A DNA stretch of 64,000 nt from Schizochytrium sp. TIO01 (lineage: Eukaryota > Sar > Bigyra > Thraustochytrida > Thraustochytriidae). Location: positions 2,540,001 to 2,604,000 of the forward strand of contig SMSO01000035.1 of NCBI GenBank assembly GCA_004764695.1, read 5' to 3'. A model generated the notes under the pieces. It did not search any database. It saw only the letters and a list, made by a program, of their open reading frames with translations, and had not been told where the DNA came from. This document shows positions 34,183-46,309 of the stretch, piece after piece (within the stretch, counting starts at the first letter, position 1; each line of letters starts with the position of its first letter). The translations under genes were made by a program, and so were the position numbers.

Positions 34183-35097
34183 GATGCTTTGTCAATGAGT
34201 CCCTGCCCTCGTCCTGGGGCGAATTTCGCCTCAGGCGTCACCAATGTCTGTGTCGGCTCACAGACTGAACTTAGTTATCACCGCGTCAAGAACCACCTTC
34301 TCCGCTGTGAATCGCAAAGTTTCTGGTTTGCTTTCCCGTCAGGAGTTGCCTTGCACGAACTTTTTTCTAAGTCTACACCGCGGCCTTGTTCTCCGGACAG
34401 TGACTGGAAAGGTGGCTAGCCACAGCTATGTCTCCTCTAAAAATTGTCCAGCTGATCGCCCGTCCTGGCAGCGGCGTTGGACTAGTTCAGGTTCTGTTGC
34501 ACGGCAACTTGTGCAGCAGCTGGTTTGAGTTTGCTGCGTCAGTGGCGTTGACCTTGTTCTGCTGGTTTCAGGAGCGCTGCTTCGGTACTTTTGAGAGGCC
34601 GTGCAGAAAGAAAGCACCTGAAATGGAAAGTTTAAAAGAAACACACAAGAAGTGAAGCTGGTTCTTCTTGTTTTGCCTTGAGTTCGTTCTATTCTGACCC
34701 GCAGAGAACAACTCCGAGGAATGCTCTCGCGATTGTTGCTTTGTTGTGACATTGAACGTGATTATTGTCCAGAAAATTGATTGCTTGTCACCCAATTTTA
34801 ACTTAATCTTAAAAAAAAAAAAAAAAATTATTTCTAAATATGTGTGATAATTGATTCCTTGATTATTGTCCTTCCTATGTGGTCCCATCCGCTCCTGCGC
34901 AGGAGTACTTTGATTGGATTAGCCTCGCGACCGATCCAGCAAAGCCAGGTTGTGGCAGACCTCGACAAGACGCTCGCTTGGTAGGAGTGGGGGAACTGGC
35001 ATGGATGTCTTCAAGTTGGCTGTTGCGATGTTCCGAAATGGACTGCACGATTCGGAAGACTCCGTCAAAAGAAACTAGCATCACAATGACTGCCGCA

Positions 35098-35162
35098 ATA
35101 CATAAATACATACATAAATACATACATACATACATACATACATACATACATACATACATACA
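35098..35162. repeat. (CATA)n microsatellite
   Basis: Tandem CATA with AATA variants at the left edge. Confidence 0.95.
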
Positions 35163-35928
35163 CCTTTGTGTTTTGTGCAATTCACATCAAACCTTCGAGA
35201 CAGGTTTGGGCCGTGCTGTGAACTCGTAGGACTTGGCATCGTCGAAGCACCTGCCGCTTAGACTGCAAGATCGGCATCGTGCAAAAGAGACGCGGCACAA
35301 TAAGTGCCATTCGGTCGCTGTACTATGCATCGAATCAATTTGATCAATTCCTCAGAAACGTTCTCTCGAACACCATTTCTGCGCTCCTTTTAGGCGTATC
35401 AGGAGTGCATCATCTAATTGTGATCAATGCTGATATCCAATCCACCTGAACGGCAATGATTCGCGCAAGAAACTCCAAAGCACTTGCTCCGCTTGCCGAC
35501 ACTCCCGATATCATGGCAGTCCGCTCCGACAAAATAACTACGACTTGCTTCACTTGAAGAGATGATCCCTCGCGAGAAAGAATGAAACCAATAGGCACGA
35601 ACAGCTTCTCAAGTCTTCGTTTCGCTGAAGATCAAAGCAGCCAGGTGCCTAGCTAGACCTGCCTGCCCACATACGAGACGCTCAGGAGCGGTCTAGGGTG
35701 CATACACAGCAGCGAGAAGCGAACGAGGGTAAGAGTGGCGCTCGAAAGTACGATAAACGCCTCAACTTCTTTCCATTAGCTAGTTACGATGAGGCTTGGC
35801 ACAGGTGTCTTTGTAATACAACCGTAGTGTAGTGTAGTGTAGTGCAGGGAAGCAGATAGCAGTTCCCTCGATCGTATTCTTCTGCTTCACGCACAGCATT
35901 GGTGCAGTCGTAGACGTACATATACTGC

Positions 35929-36037
35929 TTGATTGATGTATTGATTGATTGATGTGTTGATTTACTGATTTATTGATTGATTGATTTACTGATTGATTGA
36001 TTTACTGATTGATTGATTTACTGATTGATTGATTTAC

Positions 36038-36070
<33 letters not shown>

Positions 36071-36073
36071 TAC

Positions 36074-36106
<33 letters not shown>

Positions 36107-36147
36107 CATTCATTCATTCATTCATTCATTCATTCATTCATTCATTG
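35929..36147. repeat. Compound (TTGA)n-(TTCA)n array with 16-base higher-order unit
   Basis: About 220 bases. It begins as GATT repeats with a recurring TTTACTGATTGATTGA unit (several copies), then perfect GATT, then switches abruptly to perfect CATT repeats at about 36106. Confidence 0.95.
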
Positions 36148-38511
36148 AGATAGCTTAGTTTTAATTAGTTATAATTAATCTACCCGGCTTGGCAGAGAGA
36201 CCGACTCCGTGGGAATTTCAGGAGGAAGGGACCTCGCATTACTCTTAGGGAATAGCTTAGAAGGTGCGTATCGAGGTGAAAAGCCCGAGGATATGGCAAT
36301 ATGGCAGCTCCTTTCGGAGATTGGTGAGTACCTTTATTGAGAAACGTGAAGGAAGAGATCGAGAGCAGTTCGCATGGTTTACATTGGTGGCGAGGCCCTC
36401 TGTCAGCAGGACAAAGATCACGACAGGGGGGATTGCGGGAGCTCGTGAAGATGGTGCAGAGCGGTGCAAGCAACCTGAGGTCCCTGGAACTTGAGGTTGA
36501 ATGGCCATGAACTGAGCTTGCCGCTCGAACACACGCCCAGACTTGTTAAAGCAGCTAACGCTGCCTCAACATCTTGAGTTGCCAAAGCATCTCAAATGTG
36601 CCAGTGCGATGAAATCATGGTTGGCCAACAGACTCTATTTAGGAGATAGGAGATAGCCTGAGGATAAATGTCATGTTGAGCTGACGAACTCCGTATACAG
36701 AAGCGGAATTTGGAGATCTTCGTGTCCTGTCAAATCACATCGGCCAATACCTTCTCTTTAGTAGGTACCGTTGTGTTTTTTTATCGTGTAACTTCTTGCA
36801 TGTCTAACAGGTGCACCAAACTGAAATGGCCATGGCTGTCAACGCCGTTGGCTTTCGACGTTCGATGAAACTAACTCTGGAGCGACCAACAAAGGATTCG
36901 CTTAATCTACAGTTGGGTCTCGATCTTCAAGTTCCTCTTCAAGTTCGTCGACTTGCGTTAGGAAGGGAAGGAAGGAAGAACTATTGCCTTCATTGACCCC
37001 CGGAATTCCGGGTCGAGCACTTCAAGATGGCGCCCCGCCGCGCCGCCTCATGAAAACAGCAAGAACATCACGCAGGTATCCTGAAATCGCCCCCGGCCAA
37101 TAAGCCAATTGATGTAAAAGGAAACTCTGTCTCACTCCAGATTACCATCTCTTCTGACGAGGTCACCTTTGGCGATTGGCTTCATCGCCAGCGCGGCTTT
37201 CTCCTAGTTGAAAAGGCAAGGCAGCAGCCCAAGTACTACAATACGCAGGTATTATATAATATTGCCGCGGTGTGCCGTCGCTATTTTCGCCAGCAGGGTT
37301 CTTGACCGTGCCCTAGTTTTCCGTAGATGCGGACTATCGAATCCTAAGCGATGTCGAGAATGGGACTTTGTGTACAACCATCCGCACTAGGATAGAAGGT
37401 AGGTAGGTGCTACTAGCGTAATTAGCGACGACGAAAAGACCAAAAGCCAAATGACCATAAAGAACAAGGGCGCTGAAGGGAATGCTGGACGTGAGACGGA
37501 GACTGCCGCAGGGTGCCTTGAGCGACTGCGTCCTCCTTTGAGACCGGCGTGAACGCTGGTGGTCTGAAGAAATGGCGCCCCAAGCTCAAAGCCTCGCCTG
37601 TATTTCTACGAGCCTTGTCGATTCATTGATTTATCAATTAATTAATTGAATGATTGAATGATTGATTGATTGATTAATTGCTTTTTCTTCTTATTCATCT
37701 ACTTTGATTAAACTAAAATAAAATTAGTAATGCATGTTTTTTAATAAACTCTGTTGACTTATCTATTTGATCCATTGTCAACTTAACTATCGTTTGATGG
37801 GCTCTGACTTATCTATTGATTCGCGTGGTTGATTGAGTAGGGAGTGAGTGAGTGAATGGGGAAACAAATATTGGAATGTGAGGCTGTTGGGCAAAATGAC
37901 CCTGAATTCGCTGTAGTTATGGATGGTGAGCATCACCAAATTCGCATTCAGGCGCGACTCCTACTTGATGGTGGCCGACCGACCTGCAAGCGATCACGAG
38001 TCGTGATGACCTTGGAGGCCCGGCCCGCCGGCAGCGAGAGCACGGGCCCGCCAACCCGTGGCGGCGAGCAGAGTGCCAAAGTCCCGTAGAGCGAATCTCA
38101 GAAACCATCAGCGACGATGCCTTTCTGTGCGTATAGAGACTCAAAGGTGCACTCTTCGATAACAGAATAAATGAATGAATGAATGAGCGATATGGATGGA
38201 AGGTGCCTCCATCTTGGAAAACCAATATTACCAACTCCAATGGCCGAAGCAAATCCAGTCGAGGTGAGTCTGTCTGGGCATAACTGCGGCCGTCGAGGAG
38301 CTCGCCACACGCTCTGTGTGCTCACTCACTTGAGTCCACTCGAGGTTATAAAAGCTCGCTCGAGTTCAAAAGGGCCTGTCTGATCTTCTTTCAGTTTTGG
38401 CTCTTCTATATCGCTGTTATTCATCGCTTGAATACGACGATGATCTTCAGATTTCCCTCAGTTTATGGCACCTTTTAGAGTTTGGGTACACCATAGAAAC
38501 CACCAGCTGAT

Positions 38512-38572
38512 AAATAAATAAACAAATAAATAAATAAGTAAGTAAATAAATAAATATATATATATATACATA
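38512..38572. repeat. (AAAT)n followed by (AT)n
   Basis: Tandem AAAT with AAGT and AAAC variants leading into an ATAT tract. Confidence 0.9.
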
Positions 38573-39806
38573 TGTTAATCAATACACGCCGTCGACTTCA
38601 ATCGCCAGCTCGTCCTGATCGCCTTCTCTTCGCTCGCTCGAATGGGGAGAGGAGTTACCGTCTTCTGCATTTGGGTTGATGATGGAGGTGCCGTAATTTC
38701 TACAACTCAGTTGAAAATACTCATTGGATCCTCAAGCTGTTGTTGCAATATTACCTATTACCATACATAATTGTGTTTGTTTTTTTACTCAGAAGTCAAT
38801 TCACCCATTCAAAGTAATAAAGTGAAAATAACTTGAATGAGAGCTAATAAAGTCAAAGCGTCGTCTCTTTCAGTGCGAACGGTTTCCAAAAGGAAGGAGC
38901 CATTCTTCCCGCCGCGGCGTTCGGTCCCGGTAGGGGTGACGCTGCGATTATCGGCGCAATAGACGGCTTCCCGGCCCCGTGATGCCTATATTTGAGTCTG
39001 TGTATTAGGTGTTTCGGAGTTACCGGGAGAATAAAAGAGGTGTAAATACTTGTAGAAAGCCCCCCATGCGTGCGCACAAGTGCGGCTAAAGAGATGTAAG
39101 TGAAACTTTGAGTAAAAGTCACTATACGCGCGGAGAGATAAAGTAGAACAAAGCAGCGCAAGTAGAGTATACCGCGGCACGGGCTTTGTGCTCAAGCCCT
39201 TGCGAGACGGCGGCGGCCACTCGCAAATCGACTTCGAGGCCGCCACCCTCGTCGCCGAAGACCCTTTTAAGGCAGCAAGAGCCACCGCCGCCGACCGCAG
39301 CAAACAGGGCACCAAAACCGCAAGGTAACACAGGCCACCAACAAAGACAGGTGCTCGCTGTCGTAGGTTTTGGGCTCGAATACTTGAGCAATCAAACGTG
39401 GCGGTCCGTGGTCAAGCACGTATCGGTATTGCTTTCCTTTTTCTGGCTTAGACTTCGGTGCGGTCGTTGTTGCTGGCTTGCGTGCAAACGTTGAAGACCA
39501 GCGAGAACTTCGGCCTGTTCTGACTTAGACAGACCTCGGTTGCAGTGTTAGAGATATTTACCGGTCGAACACATAAGCAACGAGAATCAGGTTTGGGTAC
39601 TTGTACGACGTGAAGAGACCAAGGAGGTCGGCGTGAGCTGCAGAAGGGTAAGAACAGCATCAAAGCTAGATTTGAGAGGCGTTGGAGACAACGTCCTGAG
39701 GCAAAAAGGGGTACCGGGGTACGATAAGAACCCCGCGGATTCTGACGTGACTTAGTATTGTATAGCTTGTGAGGTCCGTAGCCGGTCCTGCTTGCATCTG
39801 CAAAAG

Positions 39807-41885
39807 ATGACACCCATGTGGAATGCAGTAATGGCCATTGCAATGGTGGCCATCTGCGGCCAGAACGGCATGCTTGCCGAAGCACGCAAGCCAAAGAATA
39901 TTGTGTTTTATTTGACTGATGACCTTGGCGTCGGTATGATTAACCAACATGCTCCAGAGTGGACCACATTTGAAAATATCTCAGCTTTCGAAGCGATTCC
40001 AGAATCTCGGCGCGTGCGTACGCCTAACATGGAGCGCCTTGCCAAAGAGGGTAAGCGTATGATGCGCTCGTACGTGTCCAGTTCAGTGTGTGCACCTTCA
40101 AGGCATTCTCTCATTACTGGCGTGCAAGCCGGTGTTGCCACAATTCGCGGCAATGGCTTTGGTCCTGACGGAGCCACCGATGCCGACCTGGACGAAAATC
40201 GCTCAACCATGGGTGAAATGCTCACCTCGGCTGGTTTCCGAACTGGAGCTGTCGGCAAGTGGGGAGTGGCAACTAACTCAACTTCGTCAGGGTCTCCGTG
40301 CAAACGTGGGTACGGATACTTTTATGGCAAGTTCACGCACGCAAGCATGGGCGAGGCCTTTCCCACCACCATGTTCAGCTGCACATCCGATGACCCGGAC
40401 AACGTTACCACGCACGAGTACTCTGTGAACGCCGATTCCTCGGCATCTTATTGCGTTGTTGACAACGAAACGCTCACTCCATCGCCTTGCAAACATTTTG
40501 ACGTCCTAGTGCGCGAATCTGCCCTCGAGTTCATTCGCGAGTACGAAAATGACTCAAGTCCATTCTTTTTGTACTGGGCGACCTACGCTGGCCACTCGGC
40601 CATGTATGAGCAAGAGAACAAGTTTGAATACTGTGAGGACAAGACCTACCCGGTCACCAGCTATGGTCGCTACACCAATGCTCTTGTATCCTCAACTGGC
40701 CGATCCACAAGTACCATCCGAGGCCTCATGGCAACAACAGAGTACATCATGGATGAAGATATTGGCCAACTCTTGCAAACCCTTGAAGACGTTGGAGCTG
40801 ATAGTAATACAATGATTATTGTGGCCACCGATAACGGACCAGGCCAAGGCGCATTCATGGATGCTGATTTCGACCCTGATAGCGATGTGACTGCATCTGG
40901 TGGTCTTGTTGGTATCAAGCGCCGAGTCCGTGAAGGCGGAATTCGTAGCCCTACGGTCGTTTGGTACCCATCGAAGGTCCCTGCTGGGTCAAAATCGCTT
41001 TTCCCAATCATGCACTATGACTGGGCCCTCACCATTGCAGGTGCAGTAGGAATCCCAAGTGGCAGCCCGACTCTCGACAAGTTTAAGTCCGATGATGCTG
41101 GTGGTGTTGATCTTTCTGACCTATTGTTTGCTGACGACGACTCGGTTGTTTCCAAGTCTACTCGCTCCTTTGCGTACAGCGAAATTTGCTTTGAACGTGG
41201 TGGCACAACACCAGCAGGTCAAGTGTGTCCTGTTCAATGGGTTCTTAACAAGGGTTGCGCTTTTGCTTATTTTGACATGTCCAAATGGCCTAACAAGATG
41301 TACAAGCTTGTGCAACCGCAGCCACTCGAGGATTACGAACTCTATGACATCATTGCTGACCCCTTTGAAACCAACGATTTGGCTGCATCTAAGCCTGCAA
41401 AGGTAAAAAGCCTTCTTGCTGAGCGTAACAAAATCCGGACAGATTATTGCACAGCTGAATCGGGTTACCTTACTTCTTGCTACTCTGACCCGTGTATGAT
41501 TAACAGCAAAAAGAAAACATGCAACAATGATGCAAACTGTACGTGGACAAGTGGGCAGTGTCTCACGGCCAATTGCACAGATTTGGGCTTGCGCAAAGAG
41601 GATTGTGAATCCCACTCTGAATGTTTCTTTCAAACTTGGCAAAAACAGAAGTCTGACCGTTGTATTGACATGCAGGATACGATTGAGGATACTTATGAAT
41701 ATGCTTGTACAAGTTCGTCCGCGTACTCATGTAAACGAAACAAGATCTGCGACTACTCCAGTAGTTCGGGATGCACTTTGAAAACCTGTGCTGAGCTTTA
41801 CAACAAGAAGGGGGTCTGCAGCAACCGAGAAGACTGCAAATGGGTTAGCAGTGCCACAAAGAAAAAGCGTTGCCAAGACGCCTAA
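39807..41885 (+). CDS. Secreted S1-type sulfatase with Cys-rich C-terminal module (sulfatase 2)
   Basis: Paralogue of the neighbouring sulfatases. The frame opens at a TTG (39792), but the ATG at 39807 starts a clear signal peptide (hydrophobic MAIAMVAI core, about 1-28), giving 692 residues. Metal-binding Asp pair in NIVFYLTDDLG; formylglycine cysteine C95 in SVCAPSRHSLITG; GKWG with Lys but no following His; AGHS; ATDNG; and KRRVREGGIRSP with the Glu kept. The catalytic domain ends near residue 555. The remaining roughly 130 residues form a Cys-rich module (DPCMINS, CTWTSGQC, KEDCESHSEC, then a second half ending CKWVSS) resembling tandem small disulfide-bonded repeats. Seven or more Asn-glycosylation sequons are visible. 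It is first of three direct tandem copies. Probably secreted; the substrate, likely a sulfated glycan, is inferred. Confidence 0.92.
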   Translation: MTPMWNAVMAIAMVAICGQNGMLAEARKPKNIVFYLTDDLGVGMINQHAPEWTTFENISAFEAIPESRRVRTPNMERLAKEGKRMMRSYVSSSVCAPSRHSLITGVQAGVATIRGNGFGPDGATDADLDENRSTMGEMLTSAGFRTGAVGKWGVATNSTSSGSPCKRGYGYFYGKFTHASMGEAFPTTMFSCTSDDPDNVTTHEYSVNADSSASYCVVDNETLTPSPCKHFDVLVRESALEFIREYENDSSPFFLYWATYAGHSAMYEQENKFEYCEDKTYPVTSYGRYTNALVSSTGRSTSTIRGLMATTEYIMDEDIGQLLQTLEDVGADSNTMIIVATDNGPGQGAFMDADFDPDSDVTASGGLVGIKRRVREGGIRSPTVVWYPSKVPAGSKSLFPIMHYDWALTIAGAVGIPSGSPTLDKFKSDDAGGVDLSDLLFADDDSVVSKSTRSFAYSEICFERGGTTPAGQVCPVQWVLNKGCAFAYFDMSKWPNKMYKLVQPQPLEDYELYDIIADPFETNDLAASKPAKVKSLLAERNKIRTDYCTAESGYLTSCYSDPCMINSKKKTCNNDANCTWTSGQCLTANCTDLGLRKEDCESHSECFFQTWQKQKSDRCIDMQDTIEDTYEYACTSSSAYSCKRNKICDYSSSSGCTLKTCAELYNKKGVCSNREDCKWVSSATKKKRCQDA

Positions 41886-44224
41886 GACCTGATAGTCTTC
41901 AAACTCACCCCATTTCACAGAATATTTTCGAGATCAGCTCTGTTATGCTTTATTTAAGTTTGACGCATCAAACTTTAAAACAAAGTGATGATGGAATTAT
42001 TTCTCAAAACTCGCGATACAGTCTTTCCTACACGTTTAATTGGAATGCATGACGCTGAACCACACTTAAATTTTAGGGTTTTAGCAACTTGGTTTACGTC
42101 ATGTGTACTCTCGAGGTGATTGGAGATCCTGCATTTTGAATAGCTATATAAGGAAAGAAAATGTCACTGTCACTCACTGTCAACTTTTCTGTTGAGGTCG
42201 ACCAATCAGAAATAAAGTTGCGAGAGGCCGTTACTAAGATCATCAACCTAACACAAATGTGTCTGCTAGCCCTGACTGAACCTCTTCATGTTGAAATTGT
42301 CTAGCTGCTATCATATTCCATAGTGTGCCATTTCTCCTGATTTGTACTTTTAGGTCTAGCGAATACATTTCCCCAGGTTCTACTCTGATTGCCATAGCGC
42401 TGCATATCTCTGTGACTCTCGCATTCGTTAGTCATCCTTCGTTCCCCCTTTTTGAAAAAGAAAGCTTGGCCTCCCCTAGACCACACTTATAAAGCTGTTG
42501 GATGGTCTTGTCTCAAGCAAACCTAGTTAAACTACTGATACTATGTAATGAATCTAAAGATTTCATGTTACCTCTATCACTCTCGCTTCGTCCGTTCTCA
42601 AGTTTCATTATAAAGATTAGTATACCCTATCTTTTAGATGGCTCACCCCCTTGGGACCCTGCTCTCATACCATGAGATCATCAAAGATGTTTATTGCTGT
42701 TCAGTTGGGACATTGATGTGGCATTAATGTATTGAAGTACGTGTTTTTCTGATTTCACCCACCTTCTCTAAAAGGTGCTCTCTTTATTTTGTTCAGGATT
42801 TCTCTTCATGTCCCGAGCATCAACACGGGCCTGTTTTTGGCTACCCTTATAGGGTCATAGCCATCTTATTTAGCTCATTTCGAAATTGCCTTTCTGAAAC
42901 AAATCATCATCTATGCCCAACCTTGTACCAGTTATACATAACTGGAAGATGCGTGACGTTGCGAGTACTGTAGACTTTGTCTTGGCCTAACAAAAGTGTA
43001 AGTTATGCGTGAGGTCATGTGGCACACGAGAGTAACATTCGGCTGATCAAATCATTCTTTCTTTTCTTGTGGGCTTTTCTAATCAGCGTTTCTAAAATGT
43101 AGTTTATTTGGCTTTTAGCAAGTGCAGAAAGGAAACCCTGCACCCAGCGTAGGCTTGGTATAAAGGCAGGGACTAGAAGCTAAGGTGTCATTTCTGAAAT
43201 TCAATATATATATATGCTCCATTTTCTCGATTCTTTCCAAAGATTAATTACTTTTAAACCCTCAACAACTCAAAGCAAATGATTTTGATTTTTGAAAGTG
43301 AGGTTACAAAAGAATTCACCATCCCAATTCTCTTAATTATTCCCCGATTTTGTTTAATCATTTCTCTTCTACAGCAACTGTAGCATAGTAACCCTCAGAG
43401 TTGAAGCCGCAAAACCTTGTTACATACTCATATTGTGTATCCCCCCTCCCCCTCTATAGCAATAAAAAGACCGACGGTTGAGTGCGAATTACAGGGTTGA
43501 GCAGAAGAGAAAAGTCCCCTTTGTCAGTAACCAAATCATCAACAAACTCGCATGAAAAATGGAGAACGTGTTTGTTTTTGCTTATCTTAAAAGTGAACCT
43601 CACTATTTATAAGGTCGGTCAATCCTTTAAATCTCCATTTACTTTCCTGATCTAGTTTTAAAAAGTTAACGCATCTCTATTTTTTTTTGTGTAAGTTACG
43701 CCAACGGTAGGAATAGGCTAGACAGATGATTCCACCTCCTTGATTTCAAATGATGCTTCGACCTTGTGGCAACCTCCGCGGCCAGAAAGTGCGAGTCAAA
43801 TTTAGAAATAATTTTGAGGAAACGGATCTTTGTTTATTTTTGTAAAAAACTATAAAATAACGAAAAATAAAGAGTGGGAAAATGAAAGGAAAATTAGAAC
43901 GTCACAAGTGACCTATTGAATTCTGGAGGAAGAATAGACCACCTGCACGCCTTATCGTGCAGTGTTTTGTGGACAAAGTGAAGTGAGACGTCCACTTTCG
44001 CGGGAGTAGATTTAGGGATGCTGGGTCGAGGTTGGTTGATGAGAAGTACTGTTGATGCTGGTTTACAGACCTCAAATGTAGACGCTGAAGTCGAGCTAGA
44101 TGGCGCTACTGTAGAGAACTACAGGAAAACCATCGCTAATCACACTCTGCGCGGGTTCTGATAGTCTCCCATTGAGGTCACACGTGAGACAAGCCCTAAA
44201 TCGGCTGCAGGCCTACAAAAAGCG
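41886..44224. other. Intergenic between sulfatases 2 and 3
   Basis: 2.3 kb of AT-rich, non-coding-looking sequence with no open frame over about 60 codons. Should contain the sulfatase 2 terminator and sulfatase 3 promoter. A short TATA repeat lies at 43203-43214. Confidence 0.6.
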
Positions 44225-46309
44225 ATGGTGAGACGCGTTGTTTTCCTAATAACATTGTTCTTAAGAACGATATCTAATGCAAATGGCTCAGTTGCTCGAC
44301 CGAGGAATGTGGTGTTCTACCTGGCCGATGACCTAGGCGTAGGCTTAGTGAATCAGCAGGCCCCCGAATGGACCACTTTTGCGAACACTTCTGTCTTTGA
44401 AGATATTCCGGAATCGCGACGTATTCAGACCCCGACACTTGAAAAACTGGCTTCAGAGGGCAAGCGCTTTTTCCATTCATATGTATCAAGTTCAGTGTGC
44501 GCCCCGTCAAGGCATTCGCTCATGACAGGAGTTCAGGCGGGGGTTGGTCTCATTCGAGGTAATGGCTTCAGCACCGAGGGAACCACGGACGCAGATTTGG
44601 ACCCAAATCGCACGACCATTAGTGAAATGCTCACATCGGCTGGCTATCGCACTGGTGCTGTCGGAAAGTGGGGTCTTACGCTTAATGAGACCTCGTCAGG
44701 CAACCCATGCAAGCGTGGGTTCGAGTATTTTTACGGCAGATTTACACATAAATCCATGGGAGCTGCATTTCCATCAGAACTTTACGGATGTACATCTGAT
44801 GACCCTGATAATATTACTACGTATAGCCTTCCTGAGAATACGGGAGCCACAGAAAGTTATTGTGTTGTTGAAAATGAGACCTTAACACCTTCCCCATGCA
44901 CACATTTTGATGAAGCTGTGCGTGATGCTGCTCTATCATTTATTCGAGATGTTGAGATTGATACTCGACCATTCTTTTTATATTGGGCTACTGCCGCTGG
45001 TCACACCATGCAGTATGAGGAAGAAAGTGACAAATTTTCTGACTGCGATGAAAATACCTTCCCGGTGAAATCGTATGGAAGATACACCAAGGAGCTTATA
45101 TCACAAACTGGGCGTGCCACGAGTCCAATCCGAGGATTAATGGCAACTGCTGAATACCATCTTGACGAAGATATTCGCGACTTACTAGCCACGCTACAAG
45201 ATGTTGGAGCTGACGAAAATACAATGATTATCTTTGCAACCGACAATGGACCTTCGGAAGAAGTGTATGCAGACCCAGGCTATGATGCAAACCGTGATCT
45301 CACTGCTTCTGGTGGACTAGAGGGTTTTAAGCGACGAGTTCACGAGGGGGGTCTGCGCAGCCCAACAATTGTCTGGTATCCACCCATGGTGCCAGCCGGC
45401 TCCTCTTCAAAATTTCCTATCATGCATTATGATTGGGCTCTAACTATTGCTGGTGCTGTAGGAATTTCTAGTGATAGCAGTACACTGGATACTTTCAAGT
45501 CTGATAATGCAGGGGGCGTCGACCTGTCAGACCTTCTCTTTGCCGATGATGACAGCGGTGTATCCAACGAGACACGGCCATGGGCGTACAGTGAAATTTG
45601 TTTTTCAAGAGCAGGGCAAAACAAAGCTAGTAAGCTTTGCCCGAAGTATTGGGTACAAAACGTTGGTTGTGCATTTGCCTACTATGACATGTCGAATTGG
45701 CCCGATGCCATGTACAAACTTGTGCGTGCGCAGCCAGAATACGATTTGGAGCTTTACGATGTTCTAGCCGATCCTTTCGAGACCAACAACCTTGCAACAA
45801 CTAAACAATCAACCGTAAACCAACTCCTAGCATCTCGCGATGGGATCCGTACTCCATACTGTTCTGTCGAATCCGGTTATGAGACAAACTGCTGGCCGGA
45901 TCCTTGTATGATTAATAGCAATAGCAAGACGTGTAATGCAGATGCAAATTGCACTTGGTCTAGCAAAACATGTGTGACAGCATCATGTTCCGATCTAGGC
46001 TCACGGAAACAAGCCTGCGAATCACGTTCCGATTGCTGGTATCAAAAATGGCAAAAACTCAAATCAGATCGTTGCATTGACTTGCAAAGTACGATGGAAG
46101 ATACTTATGAGTATGCGTGTTCTAGTGAAAGAAGATCTGCGCCAAGTTACTGTAAGAAAAACAAGCTGTGTTCCCACTCAACTTTAAACGGGTGCTCCCT
46201 CAAATCGTGTAAGTCGTTCTCTCGAGCTAAAGCGATTTGCATGAGTCGCGAAGACTGCATCTGGAAAGCCGCTGCCAAGAAAACTGAAAGATGTCAAGCC
46301 GCAAGCTGA
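44225..46309 (+). CDS. Secreted S1-type sulfatase with Cys-rich C-terminal module (sulfatase 3)
   Basis: Second of the three tandem plus-strand copies; 694 residues from the ATG at 44225. Signal peptide about 1-21 (VVFLITLFL core). The Asp pair is in NVVFYLADDLG, the formylglycine cysteine is C92 in SVCAPSRHSLMTG, and GKWG again lacks the usual His. AGHT, ATDNG and KRRVHEGGLRSP are intact, so metal and sulfate binding should be preserved apart from the GKW-H position. The C-terminal Cys-rich module keeps the same cysteine order as its neighbours (CTWSSKTC, KQACESRSDC, CIDLQ, CKKNKLC, CSLKSC, SREDCIW). Its C-terminal half is closest to sulfatase 4, whereas parts of its N-terminal half diverge from both other copies. 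No intron. Probably secreted. Confidence 0.92.
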   Translation: MVRRVVFLITLFLRTISNANGSVARPRNVVFYLADDLGVGLVNQQAPEWTTFANTSVFEDIPESRRIQTPTLEKLASEGKRFFHSYVSSSVCAPSRHSLMTGVQAGVGLIRGNGFSTEGTTDADLDPNRTTISEMLTSAGYRTGAVGKWGLTLNETSSGNPCKRGFEYFYGRFTHKSMGAAFPSELYGCTSDDPDNITTYSLPENTGATESYCVVENETLTPSPCTHFDEAVRDAALSFIRDVEIDTRPFFLYWATAAGHTMQYEEESDKFSDCDENTFPVKSYGRYTKELISQTGRATSPIRGLMATAEYHLDEDIRDLLATLQDVGADENTMIIFATDNGPSEEVYADPGYDANRDLTASGGLEGFKRRVHEGGLRSPTIVWYPPMVPAGSSSKFPIMHYDWALTIAGAVGISSDSSTLDTFKSDNAGGVDLSDLLFADDDSGVSNETRPWAYSEICFSRAGQNKASKLCPKYWVQNVGCAFAYYDMSNWPDAMYKLVRAQPEYDLELYDVLADPFETNNLATTKQSTVNQLLASRDGIRTPYCSVESGYETNCWPDPCMINSNSKTCNADANCTWSSKTCVTASCSDLGSRKQACESRSDCWYQKWQKLKSDRCIDLQSTMEDTYEYACSSERRSAPSYCKKNKLCSHSTLNGCSLKSCKSFSRAKAICMSREDCIWKAAAKKTERCQAAS

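Larger units (their letters stand above)
34183..39806. other. Spacer between divergent sulfatases 1 and 2
   Basis: 5.6 kb without a recognised gene. Contains a poly-A run at 34810-34828, the repeats listed separately, a (GTAGT)n stretch at 35825-35843, and a 14-base perfect palindrome CCCGGAATTCCGGG at 36999-37012. Promoters for both flanking sulfatases should lie near its two ends. Open frames of 90-115 codons occur but overlap on both strands and carry no motifs. Confidence 0.5.
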